Shown here: positions 44,864 to 54,475 of the stretch, in pieces | How positions within the stretch are numbered: the stretch's first letter is position 1 | Layout: the number at the start of each line of letters is the position of its first letter | DNA from: Streptomyces alfalfae | GTDB taxonomy: Bacteria > Actinomycetota > Actinomycetes > Streptomycetales > Streptomycetaceae | Reading direction: 5' to 3' | Assembly: GCF_004127445.1 (NCBI RefSeq) | Contig: NZ_QEXM01000012.1 | Span: 219,722 to 283,721, forward strand | Length of the DNA: 64,000 nucleotides | Notes under the pieces: generated by a model | Told to the model about the DNA's origin: nothing | The model's input: the letters and a program-made list of their open reading frames with translations, nothing else | Databases searched by the model: none | Program-made: the position numbers and the translations under genes

Positions 44864-45037
44864 CCAAGCCGAACCGTCAGCCGGGCCCGCACTTCGGCCT
44901 GCGTGTCGGGGTCTGCGGTTTTCGACCGAGCAACCTCACGACTCCGTCACCGAGCATCAGCGGCTCTGGTACTGGAGCCGCAGTCGATGTGACGGGTGGA
45001 CGGGCTTCTCGTTGAGCTGGGCATGGGTGGGGACTCA

Positions 45038-45263
45038 CGGTTGATGAGGTGTGCCGCTGGGCAGCGGGGCTGGATGTCCCTGCATGTCTGGATCGGTGGG
45101 CACTTCCATCGCTCGGAGCCACGTCGGCGAGCAGGGGAGTATCTGCGCGGGCCCTCGCGCCGTTGGAGCGCAAGAGCCGCTGGACACCGGCCGAGGAAGC
45201 GGGCGAGCTATGCCCGGACGGTATGCGGCCGTTGCCGCACCCGGCCGACTGGGATCACGTCCG
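45038..45263 (+). pseudogene. N-terminal remnant of an IS701-family transposase
   Basis: Alternating frames spell the start of an IS701-type transposase: VDEVCRWAAGLD, then GGHFHRSEPRRRAGEYLRG, then LAPLERKSRWTPAEEAGELC and PDGMRPLPHPADWD. At least two frameshifts are needed. It ends before the LAL regulator's 3' end. Together with 16845-17106 it shows past IS701 activity here. Confidence 0.7.
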
Positions 45264-45370
45264 TTCCCGGAACGGACGGAGCGCCCCGCCGCCTACAGCG
45301 GCGCGGCGCACGGGTGGCCTTCTCCCCCCTGCACGCACCACGTGCGAGCGGCGGCCGTCCCGGTCGCTGG

Positions 45371-48064
45371 TCAGCCGGACAGCTCGCGGAGCTGTCGGCG
45401 CGAGGAGATCCCCAGCTTGCGGTAGGCGTTGTGCAGGTGGGTGTCGATCGTACGCGGGCTGAGGAACAGCGCTGCCGCAACCTCCCTGGACGACGCGCCG
45501 GCGGCTACCTTGCCGACGATGAGGCGTTCCCGCGCGGTCAGGACACCGAGCGGGTCGTCGTCCGTGTCCTGCGGGCGCGGCTCCTCACCGGCGGCCCGCA
45601 GTTTTCTGGCCGCACGCTCGGCGAAGGCGTCGACGCCCATCGAGGACAGCATCTCGTACGCGGCTCGCAGTTCGGTACGGGCTTCCGCGGTGCGCCCCTC
45701 CCCGTCCAACCACTCGCCGTAGGTGAGCCGTGTCCGGGCGTGATGAATGTGGACGCCGGTCTTCGCGTAGTGGTCGATGGCTTCCCGGTACAGCATGTCG
45801 CAGTTCTCGCCCTCGCCGAGGAGTGCTCGCGCCTGCAGCCACTGGGCGACGGCCCACGGGGAGGGATGCGCCCGGGCCAGTCTCTCCAGCAGGCGCGCCG
45901 CGTCGGCGGCTTCCTGCGGGCGTCCCACGCGCGCGGCGGCCTCGACGAGCTCGGGGTAGACGGCCCAGAGGGTGTAAGAGCCGGCCCGGTGGCGGCTCTG
46001 GGACGCGAGGGCCGCCTGCAGAGCGGCCTCATGGTTGCCCAGGCCGTTGTACAGGACCGCCCGGGCGTACTGCTCGCCGACGGTTTCGTTGGGCCGCCCG
46101 TCCGCGCCCGTCAGCTTCTTCAGCTCGCGATAGTGGCACGCGTCGCCTCGGAAGGCGGCGAGGACGAGGTCGACGCCCACGACACGCATCGAGCCCGCGG
46201 CCTCGTCGAGTGCGTGGGCTTCCGCGAGGACGCAGGCCGCTTCGTTGAGCCCGCCTCCCGCGATGCGCGAGATCGCCTGGTAGCGCAGTGCCTGCGGCAA
46301 GGTGGCCAGCGAGCCCTGGCTGCGGGCGGCCCGGACCTGCTGGTCGGTCATCTCGCGCAGGATTGCGTCGTCGCGCAGGTCGATGGCGAGCTGGCAGGCG
46401 AGGTTCATCCGCCAGTGACCTGCCGCAGAGTCGGCGGCGGTGCGGCAGGCGGTTACCGCCTCGCGCATCGCCGGGACCGCCTGCTCGACGGGCAGTCTGA
46501 TCTGGTCCAGGAGGGCGTGCAGCAACAGGTCCGCGGGAGAGGCGTCTCCCGGTCTCCCTTGTTCCTGGACCGCGGCGCCGAGTGTCTTGAGCAGGCCGGG
46601 CTGGTTGTCGTTGAACATGATCGACGCGATTGCTTCCAGGTACACCTCCGTGGCCTGCTCGCCGGGCAGTTGAGTGGCGAGGCCGATGAGCGCGGCGGTC
46701 GCCTGCGGGGTGTGGCCGAGCTGGAAGTCGATCCTGGCGCGCAACAGGCGCGCCTGCGTGTGCCTGCTGTCCTCGAGCCCGGGCTCGGCCTTCGAGATGA
46801 GTGCGCGGGCCGCCCTGGGCGAGCCGGCTTGCAGGTGGAGGCGGGCTGCCGCGATCAGCCGCCCGGCCCGGGATCCGGCTTCGGGGGTCAGTTGCGCGGC
46901 CCGCTCCATGAAGGCGGCGGCCGCGGAGAAGCCGCCGCGCATGCGTGCCCGTTCCGACGACCGCTGCAACTCCGCAGCCACCCCCTCGTCGGCGTCGACG
47001 GCGGCGTGGGCCCGGTGCCACGCTCGGCGGTCGGCATCCGTCACGGGGTCGGTCGCCTCGGCGAGAGCGCCGTGCACGCGGCGGCGCAGCCCCGGGGTGG
47101 CCGAGGCGTACAGCGCCGAGCGCACGAGGGGATGCCGGAAGGTGAGCCGGGGGCCCAGTGTGAGCAGTCCTGCATCCTCCGCCACGGACAGGGCTGCGGG
47201 GTCCATCTCCAGCAGCTCGGCCGCCCGGCGCAGCAGGGCGAGGTCTCCGACCGGTTCCGCCGCGGCGAGTACCACCAGAGGCTGGGTGTCGGACGGCAGC
47301 TGTTCGAAGCGGTGGACGAACTGCGATTTCAGCGCGGTCCCGACGTGGGGCAGTGACGGGCGTACGCGGGGCAGTGCGAACGGTCCGTCGTCGTGGGCGA
47401 ATTCCAGCAGCGCCAGCGGGTTGCCCGCGGCCTCGGCCAGGATGCGTTCGACGAGCTCGGCATCGAGCCCGGACCGCACCACCGTGCCGAGCAGCCGGCG
47501 CGCGTCCTCCTCGGGCAGTCCCGTGAGGGGCAGCCGCGGCAGGGCGGCGAGCCCCGGAACCGAGGCGGCGTCACGGGCGACGAACACCATCGCTATCCGC
47601 TCGGCCTCGATCCGCCGGGCGACGAACACCAGCACTTGGCGGGATGCGTCGTCGATCCACTGGGCATCGTCGATCACACAGCACACCGGCCGCTTGCGCG
47701 CCATCTCGTGCAACAGGCCCAGCACGGCGAGGCCGACCGTCAGGGGTTCGGGTGATGTCTGCGGGCCCAGTCCGAACACCGCCTCCAACGCCTCCCGCTG
47801 CACCGGGGGGAGTTTGGCGCGCAGGTCGAGGAGGGGTGCGCACAGCTGGTACAGCGCGGCGTACAGGAGTTCCTGCTCGAACTCGGCGCCGTCCGTACGC
47901 AGCACCGTGTAACCGTCCAGCGAGTCCATCGCCGTGTCGAGAAGCGCCGACTTACCGATTCCCGCCTCGCCGGCCACGACGAGGGCCCCGCCCTGGCCGG
48001 CCGCTGCCGCGGCCATCAGTTGGTCGATGGTGCTTCGCTCGTCCTGTCGGGCCACGAACTCCAC
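45371..48064 (-). CDS. LAL-type (large ATP-binding) LuxR regulator
   Basis: 897 aa from a GTG at 48064 with GGAGG 9 nt upstream; an ATG/GTG at 48085 is the alternative. The N-terminal AAA-type ATPase has Walker A GEAGIGKSALL and Walker B CCVIDDAQWIDD. A long helical TPR-like middle region spans about 330-810. The C-terminal LuxR HTH reads LTARERLIVGKVAAGASSRE, VAAALFLSPRTIDTHLHNAY and GISSRRQLRELSG. LAL proteins are activators of secondary-metabolite or sugar genes. It is not flanked by an obvious target operon; upstream lies a 585-bp gap and the acylase pseudogene. Confidence 0.93.
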   Translation of the reverse strand: MEFVARQDERSTIDQLMAAAAAGQGGALVVAGEAGIGKSALLDTAMDSLDGYTVLRTDGAEFEQELLYAALYQLCAPLLDLRAKLPPVQREALEAVFGLGPQTSPEPLTVGLAVLGLLHEMARKRPVCCVIDDAQWIDDASRQVLVFVARRIEAERIAMVFVARDAASVPGLAALPRLPLTGLPEEDARRLLGTVVRSGLDAELVERILAEAAGNPLALLEFAHDDGPFALPRVRPSLPHVGTALKSQFVHRFEQLPSDTQPLVVLAAAEPVGDLALLRRAAELLEMDPAALSVAEDAGLLTLGPRLTFRHPLVRSALYASATPGLRRRVHGALAEATDPVTDADRRAWHRAHAAVDADEGVAAELQRSSERARMRGGFSAAAAFMERAAQLTPEAGSRAGRLIAAARLHLQAGSPRAARALISKAEPGLEDSRHTQARLLRARIDFQLGHTPQATAALIGLATQLPGEQATEVYLEAIASIMFNDNQPGLLKTLGAAVQEQGRPGDASPADLLLHALLDQIRLPVEQAVPAMREAVTACRTAADSAAGHWRMNLACQLAIDLRDDAILREMTDQQVRAARSQGSLATLPQALRYQAISRIAGGGLNEAACVLAEAHALDEAAGSMRVVGVDLVLAAFRGDACHYRELKKLTGADGRPNETVGEQYARAVLYNGLGNHEAALQAALASQSRHRAGSYTLWAVYPELVEAAARVGRPQEAADAARLLERLARAHPSPWAVAQWLQARALLGEGENCDMLYREAIDHYAKTGVHIHHARTRLTYGEWLDGEGRTAEARTELRAAYEMLSSMGVDAFAERAARKLRAAGEEPRPQDTDDDPLGVLTARERLIVGKVAAGASSREVAAALFLSPRTIDTHLHNAYRKLGISSRRQLRELSG

Positions 48065-48648
48065 TGCAACAGTCCTCCACCTCACACTGTGACATTCTTC
48101 CCCCCTGACCGCGAGTCGTGTGGTCGGTGACGGTCAGGGACGGATCATCACGGGTGACGGCCGACGGGAGTGACGACGCGGCTGCGAGCGGTCGCGGTAC
48201 CGGCGGCCCCGCGTGCCGGTGAGCCGTACGCGCGCATGCGGTGCCCGCGACCTTGGCTCTCCTCCGGTCGGCCACGCCAGGCCGGACCGTCGCGGCCCTG
48301 CGGGCGTCGGCGTCGATGCGTGCGAGACGGAGGTGGCGCGGGCTTCCTGTTGTGCACATCGGCCACACCCCCGATCCCTCGGCAATTCCGATATGCCGTC
48401 CGAGACCGATTCGACATGCCGCGCATTCGTACGTCCAGGTATCCGGGTACGTAATCTTGATCGGCTGAGGGAACGGGGTTATGCACAAGGCGAACCATGC
48501 GATCCGCATTCGTCTCTACGAGTCGACGAAGCCGGGCCCTTGTACTTCTTGACCATGAACCCCGAGAGCAGGCGCCCCAGAGCCCCCGGGAGGTCGACCG
48601 CTGCGAGGTTCGGCCGGGTGCGCGAATATGTCCGGGCGGGTAACGGTG
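48065..48648. other. 584-bp intergenic region, no gene seen
   Basis: Upstream of the LAL regulator and downstream of the acylase pseudogene. GC drops around 48340-48560. No supported reading frame; it probably carries the LAL promoter. Confidence 0.45.
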
Positions 48649-50377
48649 TCAGGTGCGCAGCCTGTCGCTTGCCCATACGGCGTACTGTGACTTCGATGGT
48701 GGCGCGCCGGGTTCGGTGGCGTTGCCGTAGACGAGGACGCTTTCCGCGGTGGTTTCACCGACTGGGCGGAATTGAACCAGTGACACCCAGGTGTCACCGA
48801 GCACCTTCTTGAAGCCGTCGGCCGTTGGCATGATCTCGAACGCTTTCAGGACGCCCACCACGCCGGAGCCCCCATCCCCCGGGATTGCGTCCGGACCGTC
48901 GCCGAGTGAGACGACCTGCCCGACGGAGGCATCGAGAGGGGCTCCAGTTCCCAGGAGTATCGCCTTGGCATCGCGAAGGGTTGCGACTGCCGCGGCGGGG
49001 TCGGCCAGCCCTGTCGGGAGTCCCCCGGGCTCTGCTGCGCACCGAAAAAGTGTCTTGTCGCCGATGCCCGAGAGATTCTGCATGCTCCATAGATAGAAAA
49101 GCACATAGCCCTCGCTGTCCTGGTTGGCCTGGCGGTCCCACGCAGTCAGCACCTGGACCGCGTCCTCAAGGTCCGTCTCGCCCGTGGCGGCCGCGAGGAG
49201 TTCGTCGAGGACGACGTCCGCGAGGAGTGCGCGTTTGCTGAACTTCAGGCCAAGAAGTTGTTCCGGGCTGATCTTCTTCTGTGCTTTGAGCCACCTTCGG
49301 GAGGCGATCGGACGGAAATCGTCGACCTGGTCGACGCTGGGGGCGATGGCTGACGGCCAGTTTTCGGCGGGCAGCGGCGGATCGGTGTAGAGCCAGGGCG
49401 TTTCGTTGCAGTTCTGCACCCACCCGGATTCGGGGTTGATCACTCTGGGCATCCGGGACGCCTGATGAACCCTGCGCCACAACCACTTCGGATCATCACC
49501 GGGCAGGCGGCGCTTACTGTCGTCGAAGTCGCCATGGGCACGCACTGGAGGGGTTCCGCAATAGAGCGCGCCGATCGAGCCATGTGCGTCCGCCGCGATC
49601 ATGTTGAACAGTGGGAGCGGCGCCCCGTCGTGGATCTTGAACAACTCCTGCACGCTGGTGGCGAAGGAAAGGCGCCACCAGCTCTCCAACGCGGAGGTGG
49701 CCGGGTGGTGCAGGACTCCGGCGATGCGTACCGCGACATCGGTGCCGTCGGGAGCGGTGACGACCGGACCGTGTTACTGGGACTCCCGTGGCAGCAAATG
49801 GGCTACAGCCCGGCGGTGGGCTGGGGTCACACAGTCAACCCCGTGCCGAACATGTCGGTCTACGATCTATGTCCCTGGGGGTGACGGGCAGGATCTCCCG
49901 CCGGTCACCGCCGAGTTCGGCATTCTCGGAGCACGCCGCGTTGAACCCTTCGCAGAACGCCCTGACCCGTGCGAGCGTCTTCGGTTTCTGGGCACGCGTC
50001 CAGAGGTCCGTCTTGGTGTGCAGTCCCAGCTGGATGGTGAACTCGTCCTCCGCCAGGTAATCCGGGCCCCACAATGCTGCGGCCCCACCGCGGGCCCGTC
50101 CGTAGATGTCCAGGATCTCGCGGGCGTTGGTCCTGGCTTGGACATAGCCGACGCCATAGGTGACGTCGAACTCATCCTTCGCGGAGACGGTGGGGACCGC
50201 CCACTCATCCCAACCGACCTTCAGGTGCCGGGCCCCACCCGGCTCGCGTGTCAGCTGCCACTGCTGGCCGGCGAGCGAGGCAACGGCCGAGCCGGAGTTG
50301 GCCATCATGGTGGCCGCAGCCGTCCCGGCTGCCGCGCGCAGCACGAACCTTCGGGGGAACACCCTTGTCTGGGTCAT
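48649..50377 (-). pseudogene. Penicillin-acylase-family N-terminal-nucleophile hydrolase, disrupted
   Basis: The N-terminal part (50377 to about 49870) has a Tat/Sec-like signal (PRRFVLRAAAGTAAATMM) and acylase features: WAVPTVSAKDEFDVTYGVGY and ILPVTPRDI. The C-terminal part (49773 to 48649) resumes with HGPVVTAPDGTDVAVR and LFNMIAADAHGSIGALYCG, again acylase-like. The middle, including the beta-subunit N-terminal Ser-Asn region needed for autoprocessing and catalysis, is missing. An in-frame TAA (49774-49776) precedes HGPVV. A 96-bp piece of the missing core lies between the halves in inverted orientation. The enzyme cannot be functional. Confidence 0.8.
49774..49869 (+). other. Inverted segment of the acylase pseudogene
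   Basis: Read on the plus strand this piece gives LLGLPWQQMGYSPAVGWGHT followed by VNPVPNMSVYDL. The GW-G-HTVN motif is the conserved acylase segment that normally precedes the HGPV region, but the host pseudogene is on the minus strand. This points to an internal inversion. Confidence 0.6.
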
Positions 50378-50512
50378 GGCTCACTCCCTCATGATCATTT
50401 CGTGTCATTCGGTTCCGGTTGGTCATGCGGTTCCGGTTGGGTGAGCAGGCGAGTTGCGTCGACGGAACACGACGAGGAGGAGCAGGAGCGTGGAACGACG
50501 CCAACAGCCCGT

Positions 50513-50527
50513 TAGTACAACGTACTA
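50513..50527. promoter_or_regulatory. Palindrome upstream of tetR-type gene
   Basis: tagtac-aac-gtacta is a perfect 15-bp dyad with related tagt/acta half-elements continuing to 50551. It lies between the acylase pseudogene start (50377) and the TetR gene (50634) and is the likely TetR operator; the acylase was probably its target. Confidence 0.55.
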
Positions 50528-50633
50528 GTCTACTGTGCTAGTAACAAGGGTTGGACTTTGCGCGCGAGGTAAGCGGGTTACGCCTCATGGCGCACTGACG
50601 GCGCCATGATCTAAAGGGAGGCCGAGGAGAACG

Positions 50634-51230
50634 ATGGCCGGTTCCCGTCGGCAGCAGATCGTGGAAGCGGCCAGGTCGATCTTGTCCGAGGATCCCCAGT
50701 CGACGCTCGCCGTCCGGACCGTAGCCGCACGCGTCGGCATCGGCGCGAGCACGCTGCGCCATTACTTCCCGACCCAGCAGTCGCTGCACGAGGCGATCTT
50801 CGCCGCTGCGCTCGAGGACACGCCGTCCGAGATGCGGATCCACGACACGTCGACTCCCGCCCGGACCAGGCTCCGCGAGTGCCTCGTACAGCTCCTGCCG
50901 CCGCAGCAGCCGATAAGCGGGGCCGCCGCCGACAGGATACTGACGGCCCTGAGTACCAGCTTCGGTTCCAGCAGCACCGACGAGGCGCGCAACGCCTGGG
51001 GCGCCTACACACTCCGAACGCTCGACGCGATCGTCGGCTGGCTTCGCGTGTTGGCCCACCAGGGCGTCATCACCGACGTCGATCTCAGGCGGCGTGCCCG
51101 CTTCCTGTTGACAGTCGTAGAAGGCATCGCCCTCACACGGATCATCCCCGTCACACGTCCGACCAGCGCCGAAGAAGAGGCGATCCTCGACGACGCTCTG
51201 TCGGTCGTCTTCCGGGACACCCCTGCCTGA
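50634..51230 (+). CDS. TetR-family regulator
   Basis: 198 aa. HTH: RRQQIVEAARSILSEDPQST, VAARVGIGASTLRHYFPTQQ, SLHEAIF. The C-terminal domain is helical with a TALSTSFGSSSTDEARNAWG segment. ATG at 50634 preceded by GGGAGGCCGAGGAGAACG. It is divergent from the acylase pseudogene and has lost that partner; it may still autoregulate. Confidence 0.9.
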   Translation: MAGSRRQQIVEAARSILSEDPQSTLAVRTVAARVGIGASTLRHYFPTQQSLHEAIFAAALEDTPSEMRIHDTSTPARTRLRECLVQLLPPQQPISGAAADRILTALSTSFGSSSTDEARNAWGAYTLRTLDAIVGWLRVLAHQGVITDVDLRRRARFLLTVVEGIALTRIIPVTRPTSAEEEAILDDALSVVFRDTPA

Positions 51231-51414
51231 TCGCTCGTCACTTCTGCGTAAGGTCGGGACCAGTGCTGTTGGCTGGTGGGCAGCCGGCCCGAGGTTCTGA
51301 ACTGGCGTGATGTGTGTTGTACACGGTGGGGGCAATGTCGGTGGACTGGCCGAGGTGCTCAAGGAGAAACTGACGGCGGAGCCGAAAGGAAGGCCGAGGA
51401 CGCCGTGCTGGGCT

Positions 51415-51874
51415 GGTGTGGGCGGCACACGCCGCCGCCTTGCCGAGGCCCGCGCCACATATCGGAAAGCCCGTCGCGCAGCCGAGGTCGCCCGCGTCAC
51501 GGGCATCCTCGGCCAAGTGGCCGCCCACCCCCCAGCTAGGCGTGTACGCGCTGCTTGCGAAGCTGACCACCGAGGAGCTGGCCGAGGGCATCCACTCCGG
51601 CCTGCGCCGCCTGCTGACCTCGGATTCCGGCAGCCAGGGGCTCGTCGAAACGCTGCGTGTGCACCTGGACCACGCCGGCGACGCCCAGCACGCCGCCGCC
51701 GCACTGCACGTACACCGCTCGACGCTGTAACAACGCCTGCACGGCATAGAGGAGTTGACGGGACTTCGCCTGAACAGCGGCGACGACCGGCTGGCCGCGC
51801 CTATCGGTCTCAAGATGGCCCACCTCAGCCCGACGCGACCGGCCGAGGGCAGAGGTCCCCGGGAACCGGCATGA
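51415..51874 (+). pseudogene. PucR-family regulator, C-terminal remnant
   Basis: One frame starts LAEARATYRKARRAAEVARV, then a shift to a second frame continues LGVYALLAKLTTEELAEGI and GLVETLRVHLDHAGDAQHAA, followed by the PucR HTH ALHVHRSTL. The next codon is TAA where a Tyr is expected (51728-51730), after which QRLHGIEELTGLRLNSGDDR continues in frame. The regulator is therefore broken by one frameshift and one nonsense mutation, and the N-terminus is lost. Confidence 0.8.
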
Positions 51875-52287
51875 GACGCGTTGCCGGAAACGGACTGCGC
51901 GGACCTACTGCGACTCCATGGCCCTGGTCTGCGTAGACCGGATCGCGCCCGACGCGGGCGGACACCGGAGATCCGGGTCAGAGGACATTCCCGCAAGCGG
52001 CACGTGGACCGCAGACGACGAATGCCTCCCCCTGTCACATTCGCGTCACCTACGTATACGTAGATCTCCGCGGCGGGGTAGGCGCGTCCGGCGCCGTACC
52101 AGTAAGTTCCGTGGCACACCGGCTGGTTGAACACACGTTCGCCGCACTCCCAGCGGCAGCCGGAGCTCACGCCTGCGGCTCCGCCCTCCCCGTGGGGCCC
52201 GGCACCTGACGAAGTGTCACCCCATAGTGATCCGCCGGTTCGGCATACCCATGCCCGGAGCCGGTTCGCGAAAGGAAGTCACCTCTT
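51875..52287. other. Promoter region of the protease gene
   Basis: About 410 bp without a supported gene upstream of the S8 protease. GC content falls around 52040-52060 (tacgtatacgtag), a short AT-containing palindrome-like element that may belong to the promoter. Confidence 0.45.
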
Positions 52288-53781
52288 TTGTACGGCCTCA
52301 AGCGCATACGAATACCCCTCGCCACGGCGGCAGCCGCGGCCATCCTGGGCACGGGCGTCACCGCGAGCGTCGCGGCTCCGAACCCCGCAACTCCTGCCGT
52401 GAAAGAGCAAGGTTCCGCCCCCACAGCGGCCTTCGGCTCCGCCGCCGCCAAGGACTCCATCCCCGAAGGCATCATCGTCGGCTACAAGAAGCGGACCGAC
52501 GCAGCGAGATCCGACGCCGAGGCCCGCGCGGACGCACGGGCCAAGGGTGCGAAGGTCGGCGAGCACCTCGGGTTCGACCGACGACTGGGCACCGGCGCCG
52601 CCCTGGTGGGCTTCGACTCCAAGATGGCGGCCGAGGACGTCAAGGACGTCATGGCCGCCTACGCCTCCGACCCCGATGTGGCCTACGTCGTCCCCGACGA
52701 GCGGATGTACGCCACGGCCACGCCCAACGACCCCTTGTACACGCAGCAGTGGGACCTCTTCGAGAACCACGCGGGCATGCGGGTGCCGGGAGCCTGGAAG
52801 CGGGGCATCACGGGCAAGGGCGTCAATGTGTCGGTCATCGACACCGGGTACGTCGCCCACTCCGACCTGGCGGCCAACATCGTCCCCGGCTATGACTTCA
52901 TCTCCGACCCGTCGAGGGCCCGGGACGGGGACGGACGGGACAGCGACCCCGCCGACCAGGGCGACTGGGTCCGCCGCGGTGAGTGCGGCACGAATGCCGC
53001 AGGAGAGCCCCTCCCGGATCGCGACCGGAACAACACCTGGCACGGCACACACGTCAGCGGCACCATCGCGGCCACCGCCAACAACAGCAACGGCATCACC
53101 GGCATCGCGCACCGGGCCCGTATCCAGCCCGTCCGGGTGCTGGGCAAGTGCGGTGGCTCGACCTCCGACATCATCGACGCCATCACCTGGTCCTCGGGCG
53201 GAACCGTGTGGGGCGTCCCGCGCAACCGGCACCCCGCCGACGTGATCAACATGAGCCTGGGCGGCGGCCGCACCTGCGATCTGGGTAGCCAGCTCGCCAT
53301 CAACGCCGCTGTGGCACGTGGCACCACGGTTGTTGTCTCTGCGGGGAACGAGAACTCCGACGCAGCCAACCAGTCCCCGGCGAGCTGCGCCAACGTGATC
53401 AACGTCGCAGCCAGCGACCGTGAGGGCAACCGGGCCGCATACTCCAACTACGGCTGGACCGTCGACATCACCGCCCCCGGCGGCGAGACGAAGCCGAACG
53501 TCAGCAACGGCATCCTGTCCACCCTCAACTCCGGCACCCGGGGCGTCGGCCTCGAGAACTACGACTTCTACCAGGGCACCAGCATGGCCGCTCCGCACAT
53601 CACGGGCCTGGCGGCGCTGATGTACGACGCGAACTCCCGCATCAGGCCGGCGCAGGTGGAGGCGGCCATCAAGCTCCATGCTCGGCTTCTGCCGGGCGTC
53701 TGCGTCGGCGGCTGCGGCGCGGGCCTGGCCGACGCCTCGGCGACCCTCGCCTCGGTGCGCGGATTCCGCTTGGGACGTTGA
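52288..53781 (+). CDS. Secreted subtilisin-like (S8) serine protease
   Basis: 497 aa, TTG start with GAAAGGAAG upstream. Signal peptide YGLKRIRIPLATAAAAAILG; an I9-type propeptide follows (IPEGIIVGYKK to VAYVVPDERMYA, about 57-148). The catalytic domain has the Asp in VSVIDTGYVAHSDL, the His in NTWHGTHVSGTIA and the Ser in YQGTSMAAPHITG. The family is exported, autoprocessed and degrades extracellular protein. The domain ends at about residue 480 without an added C-terminal domain. A clear terminator follows. Confidence 0.94.
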   Translation: MYGLKRIRIPLATAAAAAILGTGVTASVAAPNPATPAVKEQGSAPTAAFGSAAAKDSIPEGIIVGYKKRTDAARSDAEARADARAKGAKVGEHLGFDRRLGTGAALVGFDSKMAAEDVKDVMAAYASDPDVAYVVPDERMYATATPNDPLYTQQWDLFENHAGMRVPGAWKRGITGKGVNVSVIDTGYVAHSDLAANIVPGYDFISDPSRARDGDGRDSDPADQGDWVRRGECGTNAAGEPLPDRDRNNTWHGTHVSGTIAATANNSNGITGIAHRARIQPVRVLGKCGGSTSDIIDAITWSSGGTVWGVPRNRHPADVINMSLGGGRTCDLGSQLAINAAVARGTTVVVSAGNENSDAANQSPASCANVINVAASDREGNRAAYSNYGWTVDITAPGGETKPNVSNGILSTLNSGTRGVGLENYDFYQGTSMAAPHITGLAALMYDANSRIRPAQVEAAIKLHARLLPGVCVGGCGAGLADASATLASVRGFRLGR

Positions 53782-53800
53782 GACTGAGCCGTTGACATGA

Positions 53801-53833
53801 GGACGCAGCCGGTGGCACGCGCCGGCTGCGTCC
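53801..53833 (+). terminator. Terminator of the S8 protease gene
   Basis: 12-bp perfect stem ggacgcagccgg (53801-53812) / ccggctgcgtcc (53822-53833), 9-nt loop, 19 bp after the stop codon. Confidence 0.8.
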
Positions 53834-54034
53834 ATCCTGCCGCCGCGCCTGCCCCCCCGCCCCCTCTCCTCCCCTGCTTGTTGGCGCCCAGGGTGTGGGT
53901 CCGACCTGAGTATGACCTCGACGAGCCCCCCAGCCGACGTGGCGGCACCTGTCTTTGGGCCGGGATGCGGGTGTTGACATCGCCTGCACGGCAACCGGAA
54001 TTCATGAGCGGTCGTCGGCCTCATTCCGGCCTAC

Positions 54035-54475
54035 GTGGGGCTGTGCATCGATGCCCTGATCAGCAGCGTCGTCTCCTCCCCACTCAGCGGAGGGACGAAA
54101 ACGCAAAAAAGAGAGCGGAAGTGCCCCGTGGGCGCCGAGACCGTGTGGCCGATCGATGCGGTCGGCGACACGTTCGTCATGGCCGTGCACAACGAGGAGC
54201 GAGGTGCCTACCGGATCGAGAACCACGCCGCCGCCTTCGCCCTGGCCCGGGTCATCGCCTGACGACCCGGGCAAGCGGGTCAGCGCCCGACAGGTCACCG
54301 CTTCACCTGGAAGCCGACCCCGGCCGGCGGCGGCCACACCGAGGTGAACCAGACCTACGACTGGGCCGCGGTCGCCCACCCGGCAGGCGTCTCGCGCATG
54401 CCCGTCGTCTCGGCCGACCAGTTCGAGGAGTCGTTGGCCCGCCTGGCCGGTGCGGTGGCGTGGGAAGGGCCCAGA
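54035..54475 (+). pseudogene. SRPBCC-family (polyketide-cyclase-like) protein, nonsense-interrupted
   Basis: One frame reads VGDTFVMAVHNEERGAYRIE, then ALARVIA, a TGA at 54260-54262, and in the same frame GHRFTWKPTPAGGGHTEVNQ, TYDWAAVAHPAGVSRMPVVS and FEESLARLAGAV. This is the usual SRPBCC/START order; the TGA most likely replaces the Trp normally seen after RVIA. The N-terminus is not recognisable. The 3' end overlaps the tail of a leftward LuxR gene. Confidence 0.7.

Noticed and set aside
44996..47356. 786-codon plus-strand frame antisense to the LAL regulator
   Set aside because: Shadow of the LAL gene. Only its first part overlaps real sequence, namely the IS701 remnant.
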